Origin: Roseateles violae
GTDB lineage: Bacteria; Pseudomonadota; Gammaproteobacteria; Burkholderiales; Burkholderiaceae_C
Direction: 5' to 3'
DNA: 64,000 bases
Assembly (NCBI RefSeq): GCF_030410485.1
Contig: NZ_JAUHHC010000005.1
Span: 186,001 to 250,000, forward strand
A model generated the notes under the pieces. That model was given only the letters and a program-made list of their open reading frames with translations. It was not told the origin of the DNA and searched no databases. This document shows positions 9,088 through 18,139 of this stretch, piece after piece. Numbering within the stretch: the first letter of the stretch is position 1; each line of letters opens with the position of its first letter. The position numbers and the translations under genes were made by a program.

Positions 9088-10074
9088 TCAGGACGACGGC
9101 ATCATGATGAAATCGCGGCTGATGCCGGCGCCCAGCGCATTGACCCGTTCCAGGAACTGGGTCAGGAAGGCATGCAGGCCGGCCTCGATGATCTCGTCGA
9201 TCTGCGCATACTCGAGCTCGGCGCGCAGCTTGCCGGCCTGGCGCATGGTCTCGCCGCCCGGGTCGTTGGCGACCCGCTTCAGATTGCTGATCAGCCGGCC
9301 CATGCAATGCGCGAGCGAGCGCGGCATGTTCGCGCGCAGGATCAGCAGCTCGGCGACCTTGTCCGGCTGGATGACATTGCTGTAGACCTTGCGATAGATC
9401 TCGAAGGCCGAGACCGAGCGCAGGATGGCCGACCAGTGGTAGAAATCGCGCGCCGTGTCGCGCTCGGCCGGCCCCTCCTCCTCGCCTTGGCTCTGGCGCT
9501 GGCTCTGCGCCGCGGCCGGCTGGCGGTGGAACTTGACGTCGAGCAGGCGCGCCGTGTTGTCGGCCCGCTCCAGAAAGCTGCCGATGCGCAGAAAGTCGAA
9601 GGCCTCGTCCTGCAGCATGGTGCCGACGGTGACGCCGCGCGACAGATGCGAGCGGAACTTGACCCATTCGAACAGCGAGGCCGGATCGCGCGTCAGCAGC
9701 CCGTCCTTCAGCAGGCGGTTGAACTCCAGCCAGGTGTGGTTGGTCGTCTCCCAGACCTCGGTCGTCAGCGTGCCGCGCACCGCGCGGGCGTTCTCGCGCG
9801 CCGCGCGCAGGCAGCTGATGATGGAGGAGGGATTGGCGGCATCGCGGACGATGAAGTCCTTGACCGTCTTCGCCTCGACCTCGCCATAGCGCGCCTGGTA
9901 GTCGGCGCTGAGCTCCGAGATCGACAGCAGGCTGTGCCAGCCCTGCTCGGCCAGCTCGGCCGACTGCGGCAGCAGCGAGGTCTGGTAGTTGACGTCCAGC
10001 ATGCGCGCGGTGTTTTCTGCCCGTTCCATATAGCGGGCCAGCCAAAAGAGATGATCAGCGGTTCTAGACAGCAT
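9088..10074 (-). CDS. alpha-E domain-containing protein (DUF403)
   Basis: 328 residues, almost wholly alpha-helical, starting MLSRTADHLFWLARYMERAE, the standard N-terminus of stand-alone alpha-E proteins. I start at the ATG complementary to 10072-10074, because a strong AAGAGGAG ribosome site precedes it. A longer in-frame reading adds nine residues that no relative is expected to have. It sits between the ATP-grasp gene and the DUF2126 gene, as usual for this gene set. The alpha-E fold is expected to pair with the ATP-grasp protein; its activity is not known. The start lies inside the end of a 51-codon micro-ORF (10064-10219) that repeats the first 18 codons of this gene, so translation of the two is probably coupled. 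Confidence 0.88.
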   Translation of the reverse strand: MLSRTADHLFWLARYMERAENTARMLDVNYQTSLLPQSAELAEQGWHSLLSISELSADYQARYGEVEAKTVKDFIVRDAANPSSIISCLRAARENARAVRGTLTTEVWETTNHTWLEFNRLLKDGLLTRDPASLFEWVKFRSHLSRGVTVGTMLQDEAFDFLRIGSFLERADNTARLLDVKFHRQPAAAQSQRQSQGEEEGPAERDTARDFYHWSAILRSVSAFEIYRKVYSNVIQPDKVAELLILRANMPRSLAHCMGRLISNLKRVANDPGGETMRQAGKLRAELEYAQIDEIIEAGLHAFLTQFLERVNALGAGISRDFIMMPSS

Positions 10075-10219
10075 GCTTCGGCTCCTCTTGGCAGAAAACA
10101 CCGCACGCGCTGACGCGCGTCGCCGTGTTGTGGGCTTCGCCCCAAGCGCTGCGCGCTTGACCCGCCCGCTCCATATAGCGGGCCAGCCAGAAGAGATGGT
10201 CGGCGGCTCTTGAAAGCAT
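10021..10219 (-). repeat. partial tandem duplication of the alpha-E gene start (10021-10074 and 10166-10219)
   Basis: The two 54-base segments agree at 47 positions and encode MLSRTADHLFWLARYMER and MLSRAADHLFWLARYMER. The differences are mostly synonymous. Between them, 10091-10104 is an exact inverted copy of 10007-10020 (14 bases, within about 17 of 18 when extended), which is the part of the alpha-E gene coding for the following residues AENTAR. So the spacer contains both a direct and an inverted piece of the same coding region. Confidence 0.85.
10064..10219 (-). CDS. 51-residue micro-ORF, truncated alpha-E duplicate or leader peptide
   Basis: A short reading frame between the ATP-grasp and alpha-E genes. 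Its first 18 or so codons repeat the start of the alpha-E gene; the other 30 (GQARSAWGEAHN and onward) match nothing I recognise. It has its own strong ribosome site (GGGAGGACGAG directly before the ATG at 10217-10219) and starts 11 bases after the ATP-grasp stop. It ends with a TAG that overlaps the first codons of the true alpha-E gene. That geometry fits either a leader that couples translation of the downstream gene or a decayed tandem duplicate. It is too short to fold as an alpha-E domain. Whether it is translated is an inference from the ribosome site only. Confidence 0.5.
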   Translation of the reverse strand: MLSRAADHLFWLARYMERAGQARSAWGEAHNTATRVSACGVFCQEEPKHAV

Positions 10220-10230
10220 CTCGTCCTCCC

Positions 10231-11685
10231 TCAGCCTTCCAGCACCCAGGTGTCCTTGGTGCCGCCGCCCTGGCTGCTGTTGACCACCAGCGAGCCCTCC
10301 TTCAGGGCGACCCGGGTCAGGCCGCCGGGCACCGTCTGCACCGTCGTGCCGGACAGCACGAAGGGGCGCAGATCGATGTGGCGGGGCGCGATCCCGGACT
10401 CGACATAGGTCGGGCAGGTCGACAGGGACAGCGTCGGCTGCGCGATGTAGTTGTCGGGTCGCGCCAGCAGCTGGGCGCGGAAGTCGGCGATCTCCTGCCG
10501 GGTCGCCGCCGGGCCAACCAGCATGCCGTAGCCGCCGGCGCCATGCACCTCCTTGACGACCAGTTCGGGCAGATGATCCAGCACATAGGCCAGCGCCTCG
10601 GGCTCGCGGCAGATATGGGTCGGCACATTGTTCAGGATCGGCTTCTCGCCGAGGTAGAACTCGATCATCCGCGGCACATAGGGATAGATCGACTTGTCGT
10701 CGGCGATGCCGGTGCCGATCGCGTTCGACAGGGTGACGTTGCCGGCCTTGTAGGCCTCGACCAGGCCGGCGCAGCCCAGCTGCGAATCGGCGCGGAACAC
10801 GCTGGGGTCGAGGAAGTCGTCGTCCAGGCGGCGGTAGATCACGTCGACCCGCTTCGGCCCGCGCGTCGTGCGCATGAAGACGAAGCCGTCCTTGACGAAC
10901 AAGTCCTGACCCTCGACCAGCTCGACGCCCATCTGCTGGGCCAGGAAGGCATGCTCGAAATAGGCCGAGTTGTACATGCCCGGCGTCAGCACGACGACGG
11001 TCGGCTCGCCGGCATTGCTGATGCCCTGCGGCGCGACGCTGCGCAGAGTCTCCAGCAGCAGATCGGGGTAATGCGCGACCGGCGCGATGCGGTGGCGGGC
11101 GAACAGCTCCGGAAAGAGCCGCATCATCATCTTGCGGTTCTCCAGCATATAGCTGACACCGCTGGGCACGCGCAGATTGTCTTCCAGCACGTAATAGCTG
11201 CCCGTGCCGTCGGCATTGGCGGCGCGCACGATGTCGACGCCGGCGATGTGCGAGTAGATGCCGCGCGGCACGTCGACGCCCATCATCTGCGGGCGGAACT
11301 GCGCATTGCCCAGGATCTGCTCGGCCGGCACCACGCCGGCCTTGAGAATCTCCTGGCCGTGGTAGACGTCCTCGATGAAGCGGTTCAGCGCCGTCACCCG
11401 CTGCCGCAGGCCCCGCTCCATCTCGCGCCATTCGTGCGCCGGGATCACGCGCGGGATCAGGTCGAACGGAATCAGCCGCTCGGTGCCCTCGCCGCCGTCC
11501 TTGTCGCCATAGACGGCAAAGGTGATGCCGACGCGGCGGAAGATCAGCTCGGCCTCCTCGCGGCGCGCCCGCATCGTCGCCTCCGGCTGCTCGGCCAGCC
11601 ATTGGGCATAGCTGCGGTAATGCTCGCGCGTCGTCGTCGGATCGGCGCCCCCCGGGGCCTGCATTTCGTCGAAGCTCGGTCTCAT
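10231..11685 (-). CDS. circularly permuted ATP-grasp protein (COG2308 type)
   Basis: 484 residues, the first gene of the operon. I start at the ATG complementary to 11683-11685 (MRPSFDEMQAPGG), which is preceded by AGGAGA; the open frame continues far upstream but lacks similarity to the family. Family blocks are visible: EWREMERGLRQRV, VYHGQEIL, LTPGMYNSAYFEHAFLA, RRLDDDFLDPSVF, and a C-terminal PGGLTRVALKEGSLVVNSSQ. The probable nucleotide-binding segment VVKEVHGAGGYG has its lysine at residue 378. ATP-grasp enzymes join a carboxylate to an amine using ATP. For this branch the substrates are unknown, and a peptide or peptide-tag product has been proposed on genomic context. There is no signal peptide, so it is expected in the cytoplasm. 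Confidence 0.9.
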   Translation of the reverse strand: MRPSFDEMQAPGGADPTTTREHYRSYAQWLAEQPEATMRARREEAELIFRRVGITFAVYGDKDGGEGTERLIPFDLIPRVIPAHEWREMERGLRQRVTALNRFIEDVYHGQEILKAGVVPAEQILGNAQFRPQMMGVDVPRGIYSHIAGVDIVRAANADGTGSYYVLEDNLRVPSGVSYMLENRKMMMRLFPELFARHRIAPVAHYPDLLLETLRSVAPQGISNAGEPTVVVLTPGMYNSAYFEHAFLAQQMGVELVEGQDLFVKDGFVFMRTTRGPKRVDVIYRRLDDDFLDPSVFRADSQLGCAGLVEAYKAGNVTLSNAIGTGIADDKSIYPYVPRMIEFYLGEKPILNNVPTHICREPEALAYVLDHLPELVVKEVHGAGGYGMLVGPAATRQEIADFRAQLLARPDNYIAQPTLSLSTCPTYVESGIAPRHIDLRPFVLSGTTVQTVPGGLTRVALKEGSLVVNSSQGGGTKDTWVLEG

Positions 11686-12019
11686 GGCAGTCTCCTGCAG
11701 CGGGCGTTGCAATAAGCGCACCAGCCGCCGCCAGCGGCTGCCGCCTCCCGGTTGCCGCACCGCCGCGGCGCCCGATGCACCAGCGGAGCGAGGCGCGCGC
11801 ACCAGCGACGGCCGCCGGCACCAGAATCGAGCATCCGACGGTTGGATCGCCGCCACAATCCCGTCAAAAACAGTGGAAAACCCGGCGCCATTGGCGGCAA
11901 AGCGCCGAGGATGCGCTGGAAGCGACCGGGCGCGGGGAGAGAATGCGCAGGATTCCGGCCTGGCCGACCGGAAGGGCAAGGACTGCCGAGCCGGCCGCCC
12001 CAGGCCGCCAGCGGGATTG
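11686..12019. other. divergent intergenic region between the ATP-grasp operon and the hybrid kinase gene
   Basis: About 334 bases that must carry the promoters of both divergent transcripts. On the minus strand a TTGACG is present (complement of 11862-11867), but 17 bases on there is only CAACCG, so no confident promoter can be called. The frames that run through here extend the neighbouring genes without family similarity. No tRNA, terminator or repeat is seen. Confidence 0.5.
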
Positions 12020-14377
12020 ATGAGGTCACAGGTTTTGAGCAGAAAAGCATCGAGCTCGCTATTCGTCGCGATCGCGCTGGGCGCCAGCATCGGCCTGCTG
12101 CTGCCGGCGCTGACCGTGGGCGGCATCCTGATCGGCCTGCGCGAGCCCCAGGTCGCCGCCAGCGCGCAGCAGCGCGATCTGGAGGCCAAGCTGGACGTGC
12201 TGGCCTCCAGCCTGCCCGAGCTGCTGTGGAATCTGGACGCGGTGGCCGCGCGCGAGGTGGTGTCGGCCATCATGAAGTCGCCCGATGTCGTGCGGGTCAA
12301 GGTCAGCGATGCCTCGCAGGGCGTGCCCTTCATCGAGATGAGCTACCCCGAGCGCAAGCTCGGCCATGCGGTGCAGGGCGAGCGCGAGGTCTTCCGCGGC
12401 TCGACCCGCATCGGCCATATCCAGATCGAGATCGACGACCATCTGAGCACCGAGGCGCTGACCCGCCAGCGCTGGCTCTACGGCCTGACGGTCGGCGGCC
12501 AGCTGCTGGCCTCGCTCGCCCTGATCCTGGCCCTGCTCAATTCGCGCGTGATGCGGCCGCTGCGCGAGCTTGGCGGCTTTGCCAACGACCTGGCCGAGGG
12601 CCGCTTCAGCGCCCAGCTGAAACCGGGCAGCCATGACGAGATCGGCCGGCTCGGCGGCCATCTGGAAAATATGCGCGACGCGCTGCAGGGCCAGTTCGAC
12701 CGCCAGCGCGCGCTGATCGAGCGCCTGCGCGGCATGGCCGAGACGGTGCCGGGCGTTGTCTACCAGCTGCGCCTGGGCCGCGACGGCAGCTTCTCCTTCG
12801 CCTATGTGTCGGAGGCGGTGAAGGACTATTTCCAGCTCAGCGCCCATGCGCTGGGCCATGACGCGCGTCCCTGGTTCGAGCAGATCCATCCGGAGGACCG
12901 GCCGGCGGTGCGCGAATCGCTGATGACCTCGGCCCGGCATCTGGCGCCCTGGCAGCAGGAGTTCCGCACCCACAACAGCGACGGCAGCGAGCGCTGGCTC
13001 TACGGCAATGCGATCGCCCAGCTGGAAGAAGGCGGCACCGTGCTCTGGCACGGCTTCCTGACCGATATCTCGCGCCAGCGCCGCGACGCGCTGGAGCTGG
13101 GCCGCTACCGCCACCATCTGGAGGAACTGGTCGAGGCGCGCACCGCCGAGTTGGCCGAGGCGACCCAGGCGGCCGAGGCGGCCAGTCTGGCCAAGAGCGC
13201 CTTCCTGGCCAATATGAGCCACGAGATCCGCACGCCGATGAACGCCATCATCGGCCTGACCTATCTGGTGCAGAGCGACACCACCGAGCCGGTGCAGCAG
13301 GAGCGGCTGCAGAAGGTGGCCGATGCGGCCGAGCACCTGCTGTCGGTGATCAACAATGTGCTGGACTTCTCCAAGATCGAGGCCGGCAAGCTGCAGCTGG
13401 AGCACAGCGAGTTCACCGTCACCCAGGTGCTGGACAACATCTCCAGCATGCTGGCGCAGCGCGCGGCCGAGAAGCGGCTGCAGGTCAAGGTCGACGTCGA
13501 GCCGCGGCTGGCCAAGCAGGTGCTGCTGGGCGATGCGCAGCGCATCTCCGAGGTGCTCCTCAACTTCGCCGGCAATGCGGTCAAGTTCACCGAGGTCGGC
13601 TTCGTGCGCCTGTCCGCCCGCGTCGAGCGCGAGCTGGGCCATGCGCTGCAGCTGCGCTTCGAGGTGCAGGACAGCGGCATCGGCATCGCCGAGGACGTGC
13701 AGCGCCGCCTGTTCCAGGACTTCGAGCAGGCCGACAGCTCGACGACGCGCCGCTACGGCGGCACCGGCCTGGGCCTGGCGATCTGCCGTCGCCTGGCCGA
13801 GCTGATGCAGGGCGAGGTCGGCGTGCACAGTGCGCCGGGCCTGGGCAGCCGCTTCTGGTTCAGCCTCAAGGTCGAGAAGAGCGAGGCGGCGCCGGCCGCG
13901 GCGGCGCCGCAGCCGCGCAGCCATGCGGCGCGCGAGCTGCTGCAGCAGCAGTTTGGCGGCACGCGGGTGCTGCTGGCCGAGGACAACGCGGTCAACCAGG
14001 AGGTCGCCGTCGCGCTGCTGGCCAGCGCCGGCATCGAGGTCGACGTGGCCGCGGACGGCCAGCAGGCCCTGGACATGATCGGCCAGCGCGACTACGCGCT
14101 GGTGCTGATGGACGTGCAGATGCCGGTGATGGACGGGCTGGACGCGACGCGCGCGATCCGCCGCACCGAGATCGGCCGCGACATCCCCATCCTGGCGATG
14201 ACGGCCAATGCCTTTGCCGAGGAGCGCCAGCGCTGCCTGGAGGCCGGCATGAACGACCATGTGGCCAAGCCGGTGGTCGCCGAACAGCTGTTCGCGACCC
14301 TGCACCTGTGGTTCAGCCGCGCCGCGGCCAGCCGCAGGCCTGGCAGCATCAACGCGCAGCCTACTGGGACTCCTTGA
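12020..14377 (+). CDS. hybrid sensor histidine kinase with HAMP, PAS and receiver domains
   Basis: 785 residues. Order: membrane helix at about 14-36, periplasmic sensing region, second helix at about 153-175, HAMP linker, PAS domain at about 235-350 ([16 protein letters not shown] onward), a coiled coil, HisKA with the phospho-acceptor His401 in [15 protein letters not shown], the ATPase domain with N box ([11 protein letters not shown]), G boxes (DSGIGI and GTGLGLAI), and a C-terminal receiver with Asp698 in [12 protein letters not shown]. The acidic pair LAEDN and the C-terminal lysine region (HVAKPV) are intact. It lacks an Hpt domain, so it would need a separate one or pass phosphate within the receiver. 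I chose the ATG at 12020, since upstream residues look like intergenic shadow. No response regulator is adjacent, so the pathway is unknown. Its 3' end overlaps the convergent carbonic anhydrase gene by 17 bases. Confidence 0.93.
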   Translation: MRSQVLSRKASSSLFVAIALGASIGLLLPALTVGGILIGLREPQVAASAQQRDLEAKLDVLASSLPELLWNLDAVAAREVVSAIMKSPDVVRVKVSDASQGVPFIEMSYPERKLGHAVQGEREVFRGSTRIGHIQIEIDDHLSTEALTRQRWLYGLTVGGQLLASLALILALLNSRVMRPLRELGGFANDLAEGRFSAQLKPGSHDEIGRLGGHLENMRDALQGQFDRQRALIERLRGMAETVPGVVYQLRLGRDGSFSFAYVSEAVKDYFQLSAHALGHDARPWFEQIHPEDRPAVRESLMTSARHLAPWQQEFRTHNSDGSERWLYGNAIAQLEEGGTVLWHGFLTDISRQRRDALELGRYRHHLEELVEARTAELAEATQAAEAASLAKSAFLANMSHEIRTPMNAIIGLTYLVQSDTTEPVQQERLQKVADAAEHLLSVINNVLDFSKIEAGKLQLEHSEFTVTQVLDNISSMLAQRAAEKRLQVKVDVEPRLAKQVLLGDAQRISEVLLNFAGNAVKFTEVGFVRLSARVERELGHALQLRFEVQDSGIGIAEDVQRRLFQDFEQADSSTTRRYGGTGLGLAICRRLAELMQGEVGVHSAPGLGSRFWFSLKVEKSEAAPAAAAPQPRSHAARELLQQQFGGTRVLLAEDNAVNQEVAVALLASAGIEVDVAADGQQALDMIGQRDYALVLMDVQMPVMDGLDATRAIRRTEIGRDIPILAMTANAFAEERQRCLEAGMNDHVAKPVVAEQLFATLHLWFSRAAASRRPGSINAQPTGTP

Positions 14378-15344
14378 TCAGCCGCCCGGCGCCGGCCTGC
14401 ACCGGCCGCGCGTTCATCGGGTAGAGCTTGGCGAAGATGGCGATCTGCTGCGCGCTCAGCGCGACCGGCTGGCGCATCACCATCCACAGCACGCCCTCCG
14501 AGCAGGGCGGCGTCGTCAGCGAGCCCATATAGGTGTAGTAGCCGCGCTCGGCCGGCAGCAGCTGCAGCGGATCGAGCTGGCCCGGGCCCGGCAGCGCCTC
14601 GCCCTTCTCCAGCGGCAGATTGTTCCAGACCGTCTGCACCAACGGATGCGGGCGGCCGTCGGCGCCGCGCTCCAGCAGCACCGCGACCACGGCCAGCCGC
14701 CCCTGCCCGTCCTGGTGGACCAGGTGGGCGACCATCTCGTAGGCGCGGCCGTTGACGCGCTCCTCGCTCGGCCGGTGGAAGTGGAACTGCTGCAGCTCGT
14801 AGCGCCGGCCCATCACCTGCAGCGCATTGCCGGGGGCGAGATCGACCTGCACCGTGTGGCCGTTGTCCAGCACCGAGAAGCCGCTGGGCCGGTAGTCGAA
14901 GCGGATCTTTTCCAGCTCGACCTTGATGCCCTCGCGGATGTCGATGGGGCTCTGCCGCGTGCCGCTGGCACAGAGCCGGTTGTCGGCGCTCAGGCCGGCC
15001 CAATGCTCGGGCCCGGCCTCGCCGGCATAGCCCCAGTGGGCGGCGGCGGCGCCATGGGCCGCCGGCTCGGGCCGGGGCTCCGGCCGCGGTTCGAGCGCGC
15101 CCGAGTAGGCGGCCGGATGGGCCGATGAATGGGCGGCCGAGGATGCTGCCGGCCGGGCCGGCGCCGCCTTGCCGGGCTTGGCGGCCGGCTTCGCTTCCGG
15201 CTTGCTGAGTTGCTCGGCCAGCCGCTGGCGCAGCAGCTCCAGCGGCTCCTCGTCCGCAGCGGCGGCGGCCGCCGGCGACAGCGCCAGCAGGGCACAGGAG
15301 ACGACGGCGGCGGCGCCGGCACGGCGGAACGGGAACTTGCTCAT
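14361..15344 (-). CDS. periplasmic alpha-type carbonic anhydrase
   Basis: 327 residues. A signal peptide (about 30 residues, ending in AAAAAA-D) and a long alanine/proline-rich spacer precede the catalytic domain, which begins near HWGYAGEAGPEHWAGL. The alpha-class features are present: CASGTRQSPIDI, zinc-binding His188 and His190 in QFHFHRPSEE, third zinc ligand His207 in AHLVHQD, and the TTPPCSEGV loop. It should interconvert carbon dioxide and bicarbonate in the periplasm. The spacer between signal and domain (about residues 45-105, Lys, Ala and Pro rich) is longer than in compact family members and may tether the enzyme near the membrane or wall; that is inference. The gene stands alone, convergent with the hybrid kinase. 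Confidence 0.93.
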   Translation of the reverse strand: MSKFPFRRAGAAAVVSCALLALSPAAAAAADEEPLELLRQRLAEQLSKPEAKPAAKPGKAAPARPAASSAAHSSAHPAAYSGALEPRPEPRPEPAAHGAAAAHWGYAGEAGPEHWAGLSADNRLCASGTRQSPIDIREGIKVELEKIRFDYRPSGFSVLDNGHTVQVDLAPGNALQVMGRRYELQQFHFHRPSEERVNGRAYEMVAHLVHQDGQGRLAVVAVLLERGADGRPHPLVQTVWNNLPLEKGEALPGPGQLDPLQLLPAERGYYTYMGSLTTPPCSEGVLWMVMRQPVALSAQQIAIFAKLYPMNARPVQAGAGRLIKESQ

Positions 15345-15375
15345 CGCTGCTTCATCGGCCGCCGCCGATGAATCT

Positions 15376-16581
15376 TTAACTGACTGCGGGCTTGACCCAG
15401 AGCCAGGCCAGCAGGCCTATGCACATCATCGCCATCATCGTCAGCGCCAGCGCCAGGGTCGAATGCATGACCAGGGGCACGACCACGCCGGCGACGATGC
15501 CGTTGGCGATGCTGCCGATGCAGGCCTGCAGCGAGGAGGCCATGCCGCGGCGGTCGGGCGCCTGGTCCAGCACCAGGATGGTCACCACCGGCACCATCAG
15601 CGCCCAGCCGAAGCCGAAGCCGAAGATGATGGGCAGGCACCACCAGGGGCTGGGCGGCAGCAGCAGGTTCAGCACGATATTGAGCACCGAGACCAGGGCC
15701 ATGATGACGAAGCCATGGCGGATCTGGTGCTTGGGCTTGATCTTGCCGGCCAGGCGGCCGCTCAGCCAGGCGCCGCCCATGATGCCGCCGATCGAGAAGC
15801 AGAAGAACCAGAAGAACTGCTGCGGCGCCAGCTGTAGATGCTCGCCCAGGAAGACCGGCGCGGCCAGCACATAGAGGAAGAGCCCGTTGAAGGGCACGCC
15901 GCTGGCGAAGGCCAGCAGGAGGAAGCGCCGGCTGCTGGTCAGCCGCCAGTAGCCCTTCAGCAGCGGCACGACGTGGAAGGGCTGGACCATCTCCCTGTGC
16001 AGGGTCTCGGGCAGCAGGCGCCAGTTGGCAACGAAGAGCGCGACGCCGACCAGCACCAGGAACCAGAAGATCGAATGCCAGTCCGCGTGGACGAAGAGGA
16101 AGCCGCCGACCATCGGTGCGATCGCCGGCGCGACGCCGAAGAAGATCGTCACCTGCGACATCACCCGCTGCGCCTCGGACGGCGGGAACATATCGCGGAT
16201 GATGGCGCGCGAGACGACGATGCCGGCGCCGGCCGACATGCCCTGCACCGTGCGCCAGAACACCAGCTGACCGATGCTGCCGGCCAGCGCGCAGCCCAGC
16301 GAGGCCAGGGTGAACACCGCCATGCCCCAGAGCACGACCGGGCGGCGGCCGAAGCTGTCGGACAGCGCGCCGTGGAACAGGTTCATCACCGCGAAGCCGA
16401 ACAGATAGCTGGACAGCGTTTGCTGCATCTCGACCGGCGTCGCGCCGAGCGCCTTGGCGATGCCGGAGAAGGCCGGCAGATAGGTGTCGATCGAGAACGG
16501 GCCGATCATGCCCAGGCAGGCCAGCAAGACGGCCAGGGCCCAGCGCGGGGCGCGCCACAATTGGCTGGCTTCTGGATTCAT
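15376..16581 (-). CDS. MFS drug efflux transporter, Bcr/CflA family
   Basis: 401 residues with 12 predicted membrane helices. The N-terminal segment contains MIGPFSIDTYLPAF, the recognised signature of the Bcr/CflA multidrug subfamily, and the loop-2 region reads LSDSFGRRPVV, an intact MFS motif A. I start at the ATG complementary to 16579-16581 (MNPEASQLW); a longer open frame adds 65 residues without membrane or family features. It is expected to export drugs or small metabolites by proton antiport from the inner membrane; the substrate cannot be read from sequence. It is the downstream neighbour of the carbonic anhydrase on the same strand (31-base gap) and divergent from the oxidoreductase gene. 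Confidence 0.9.
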   Translation of the reverse strand: MNPEASQLWRAPRWALAVLLACLGMIGPFSIDTYLPAFSGIAKALGATPVEMQQTLSSYLFGFAVMNLFHGALSDSFGRRPVVLWGMAVFTLASLGCALAGSIGQLVFWRTVQGMSAGAGIVVSRAIIRDMFPPSEAQRVMSQVTIFFGVAPAIAPMVGGFLFVHADWHSIFWFLVLVGVALFVANWRLLPETLHREMVQPFHVVPLLKGYWRLTSSRRFLLLAFASGVPFNGLFLYVLAAPVFLGEHLQLAPQQFFWFFCFSIGGIMGGAWLSGRLAGKIKPKHQIRHGFVIMALVSVLNIVLNLLLPPSPWWCLPIIFGFGFGWALMVPVVTILVLDQAPDRRGMASSLQACIGSIANGIVAGVVVPLVMHSTLALALTMMAMMCIGLLAWLWVKPAVS

Positions 16582-16705
16582 CGATCGTTTCTTCTTGGAG
16601 GCCGATCGCGGGACGATGCGGCGCGGGGATGGCTTGCCAGTGTAGCGGCGGCCCCTACACTGCGCGGCTCGATGTCTGTGCAATGCGAACGAGCGTGGTG
16701 ATGAG

Positions 16706-17698
16706 ATGAGCAATCGTGATGATGGACAGCGCCTGCGTATCGGCGTGATCGGTCTGGGCGTGATGGGCCAGCGCATGCTGGCACGGCTGGCCGGCCACGA
16801 GCGCCTGCAGGCCGCCTGGGTCTGGGACGCCGATCCGGCCGCCGTCGCCCGGACCTTGCAGACCTATCCGCAGCTGCGCGCGGCCGACAGCGCGGCCGGG
16901 CTGATCGCCAGCGAAGGCCTGCACAGCCTCTATATCGCGACGCCGCCGGCGCCCCATATGGCGCTCACCGAGCTGGCCTTCGACGCCGGCCTGGCCGTGT
17001 TCTGCGAGAAGCCGCTGACGGTGGACTTCGAGGCCGCGCGCCGCTGCATCGCGCGCATCGAGCGCGAGGGCCGACGCGCCGCGGTCAATTTCGCCCTCGC
17101 CTCCTCGCCGGGCCTGGGCCTGCTGCAGACGAGCTTCGGCGCCGCCGCCAAGCGGCCGCTGGGCGAGCTGACCGCCGTCGAGCTGGAAGTGGCTTTCGCT
17201 GCCTGGCCGCGGCCCTGGCAGGCGGCGGCCGGCCGCTGGCTGGCCGAGCGTGTCGAGGGCGGCTTCACCCGCGAGGTGCTGTCGCACTTCATCTTCGTGC
17301 TGCAGCGCGTGCTGGGCCCGGCGACCGTGCAGGCCAGCGCCGCCAGCTATCCGGCCGACGGCATCGGCGCCGAGACGGCGCTGCGCGCCGAGCTGCAGGC
17401 CGGTGGCGTGCCGGTGCGCATCACCGGCGCCGTGGCCGGTGAGGTGGCCGACCGCAACCGCATGCTGTGGCGGGGCGCCGCCGGCGAGATCGAGCTGGGC
17501 CAGTGGTTCAGCGAGGTCCAGCAGCGTCGCCACGATGGCAGCCGCCCGCTCGGCGACGCGGCCCTGCTGCGCAACGCAGCCCAGGCCGACCAGCTGCAGC
17601 AATGGGTGGCAATGATCGAAGGCCGCTCGCACAGCCTGCCCGGCTACGCCGAGTCGCTGGCCGTGCAGCAGACGATCGAGGCGCTGCTGCGCCGCTGA
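16706..17698 (+). CDS. Gfo/Idh/MocA family NAD(P)-dependent oxidoreductase
   Basis: 330 residues. The N-terminal Rossmann domain shows the dinucleotide loop GVIGLGVMGQRML and the family motif EKPLTVDFEAA, whose Lys is normally a catalytic residue. The C-terminal part is the alpha/beta substrate domain. These enzymes oxidise or reduce sugars, inositols or related polyols. No sugar transporter or partner is near, so the substrate is unknown. The start at 16706 is the first codon in a sensible position for the fold. It is transcribed toward rnpB, with only about 30 bases between them. Confidence 0.88.
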   Translation: MSNRDDGQRLRIGVIGLGVMGQRMLARLAGHERLQAAWVWDADPAAVARTLQTYPQLRAADSAAGLIASEGLHSLYIATPPAPHMALTELAFDAGLAVFCEKPLTVDFEAARRCIARIEREGRRAAVNFALASSPGLGLLQTSFGAAAKRPLGELTAVELEVAFAAWPRPWQAAAGRWLAERVEGGFTREVLSHFIFVLQRVLGPATVQASAASYPADGIGAETALRAELQAGGVPVRITGAVAGEVADRNRMLWRGAAGEIELGQWFSEVQQRRHDGSRPLGDAALLRNAAQADQLQQWVAMIEGRSHSLPGYAESLAVQQTIEALLRR

Positions 17699-17729
17699 TC
17701 GCTGCCGCTCGGCCGGCAGGAAAAAAGGT

Positions 17730-18100
17730 GAAGCAAGTCGATAGGCCGGATTCTGTGCGGGACCTGACCCTTGCGGGCCCGGTCCCGTGACCGCCATTCC
17801 TCTTGGCCGGGCATCGCTGCCCGGCTCGGTGCCACCTACCCGCCAGCTCTGCGAGCCGCATCAATACTGGCCTACTTGGTGTTGCTGCGCGTAGAGATTG
17901 CCCGTTTCACCCGATCCCGCAGGCTGCGCTTGCGGTCCCGCGGGGCTGTGACACCCCGCACGTTCGATCGACTCGTCTCTGTTGCTCTGATCCTCGGCTC
18001 ACGCCGGACAGCCGTTAGCTGCTACGCCGCTCTGTGCAGTCCGGACCTTCCTCCAGCCCCATGTTTCCATGCCCGGGCCAGCGGCGGTCTGACTTGCTTC
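17730..18100 (-). ncRNA. rnpB: RNase P RNA (catalytic RNA of ribonuclease P), A type
   Basis: On the minus strand the transcript begins with GAAGCAAGTCAGACCGCC and ends with CCTATCGACTTGCTTC. The first and last ten bases pair perfectly, forming helix P1. The universally conserved block GGAGGAAGGTCCGGACTGC (complement of about 18031-18050) and the 3' block ACAGAATCCGGCCTATCGAC (complement of about 17736-17755) are both present, with the long helical middle expected of A-type RNA. It processes the 5' ends of tRNA precursors together with the RnpA protein. A GATAAT hexamer (complement of 18110-18115) lies about ten bases before the mature 5' end as a possible -10 box; no good -35 is seen. Six U residues (complement of 17721-17726) follow the 3' end. 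Confidence 0.97.
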
Positions 18101-18139
18101 ACGGCCGCCATTATCGTTCAGCCGACACGCCTGCGCGGC

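Noticed and set aside
3052-10113. A plus-strand open frame of about 2350 codons opposite the ATP-grasp operon
   Set aside because: It runs exactly antisense to four well-supported genes. Its product is Arg/Gln/Ala-rich with no domain. High GC at the third position makes stop codons rare on this frame.
10064-11821. A 585-codon minus-strand frame over the ATP-grasp gene
   Set aside because: Out of frame with the recognised ATP-grasp protein. Only its last 51 codons (10064-10219) look like a real reading frame.
17702-17726. Hairpin and homopolymer next to the rnpB 3' end as a terminator
   Set aside because: On the minus strand the U-run comes before the hairpin, the wrong order; on the plus strand the run is A.
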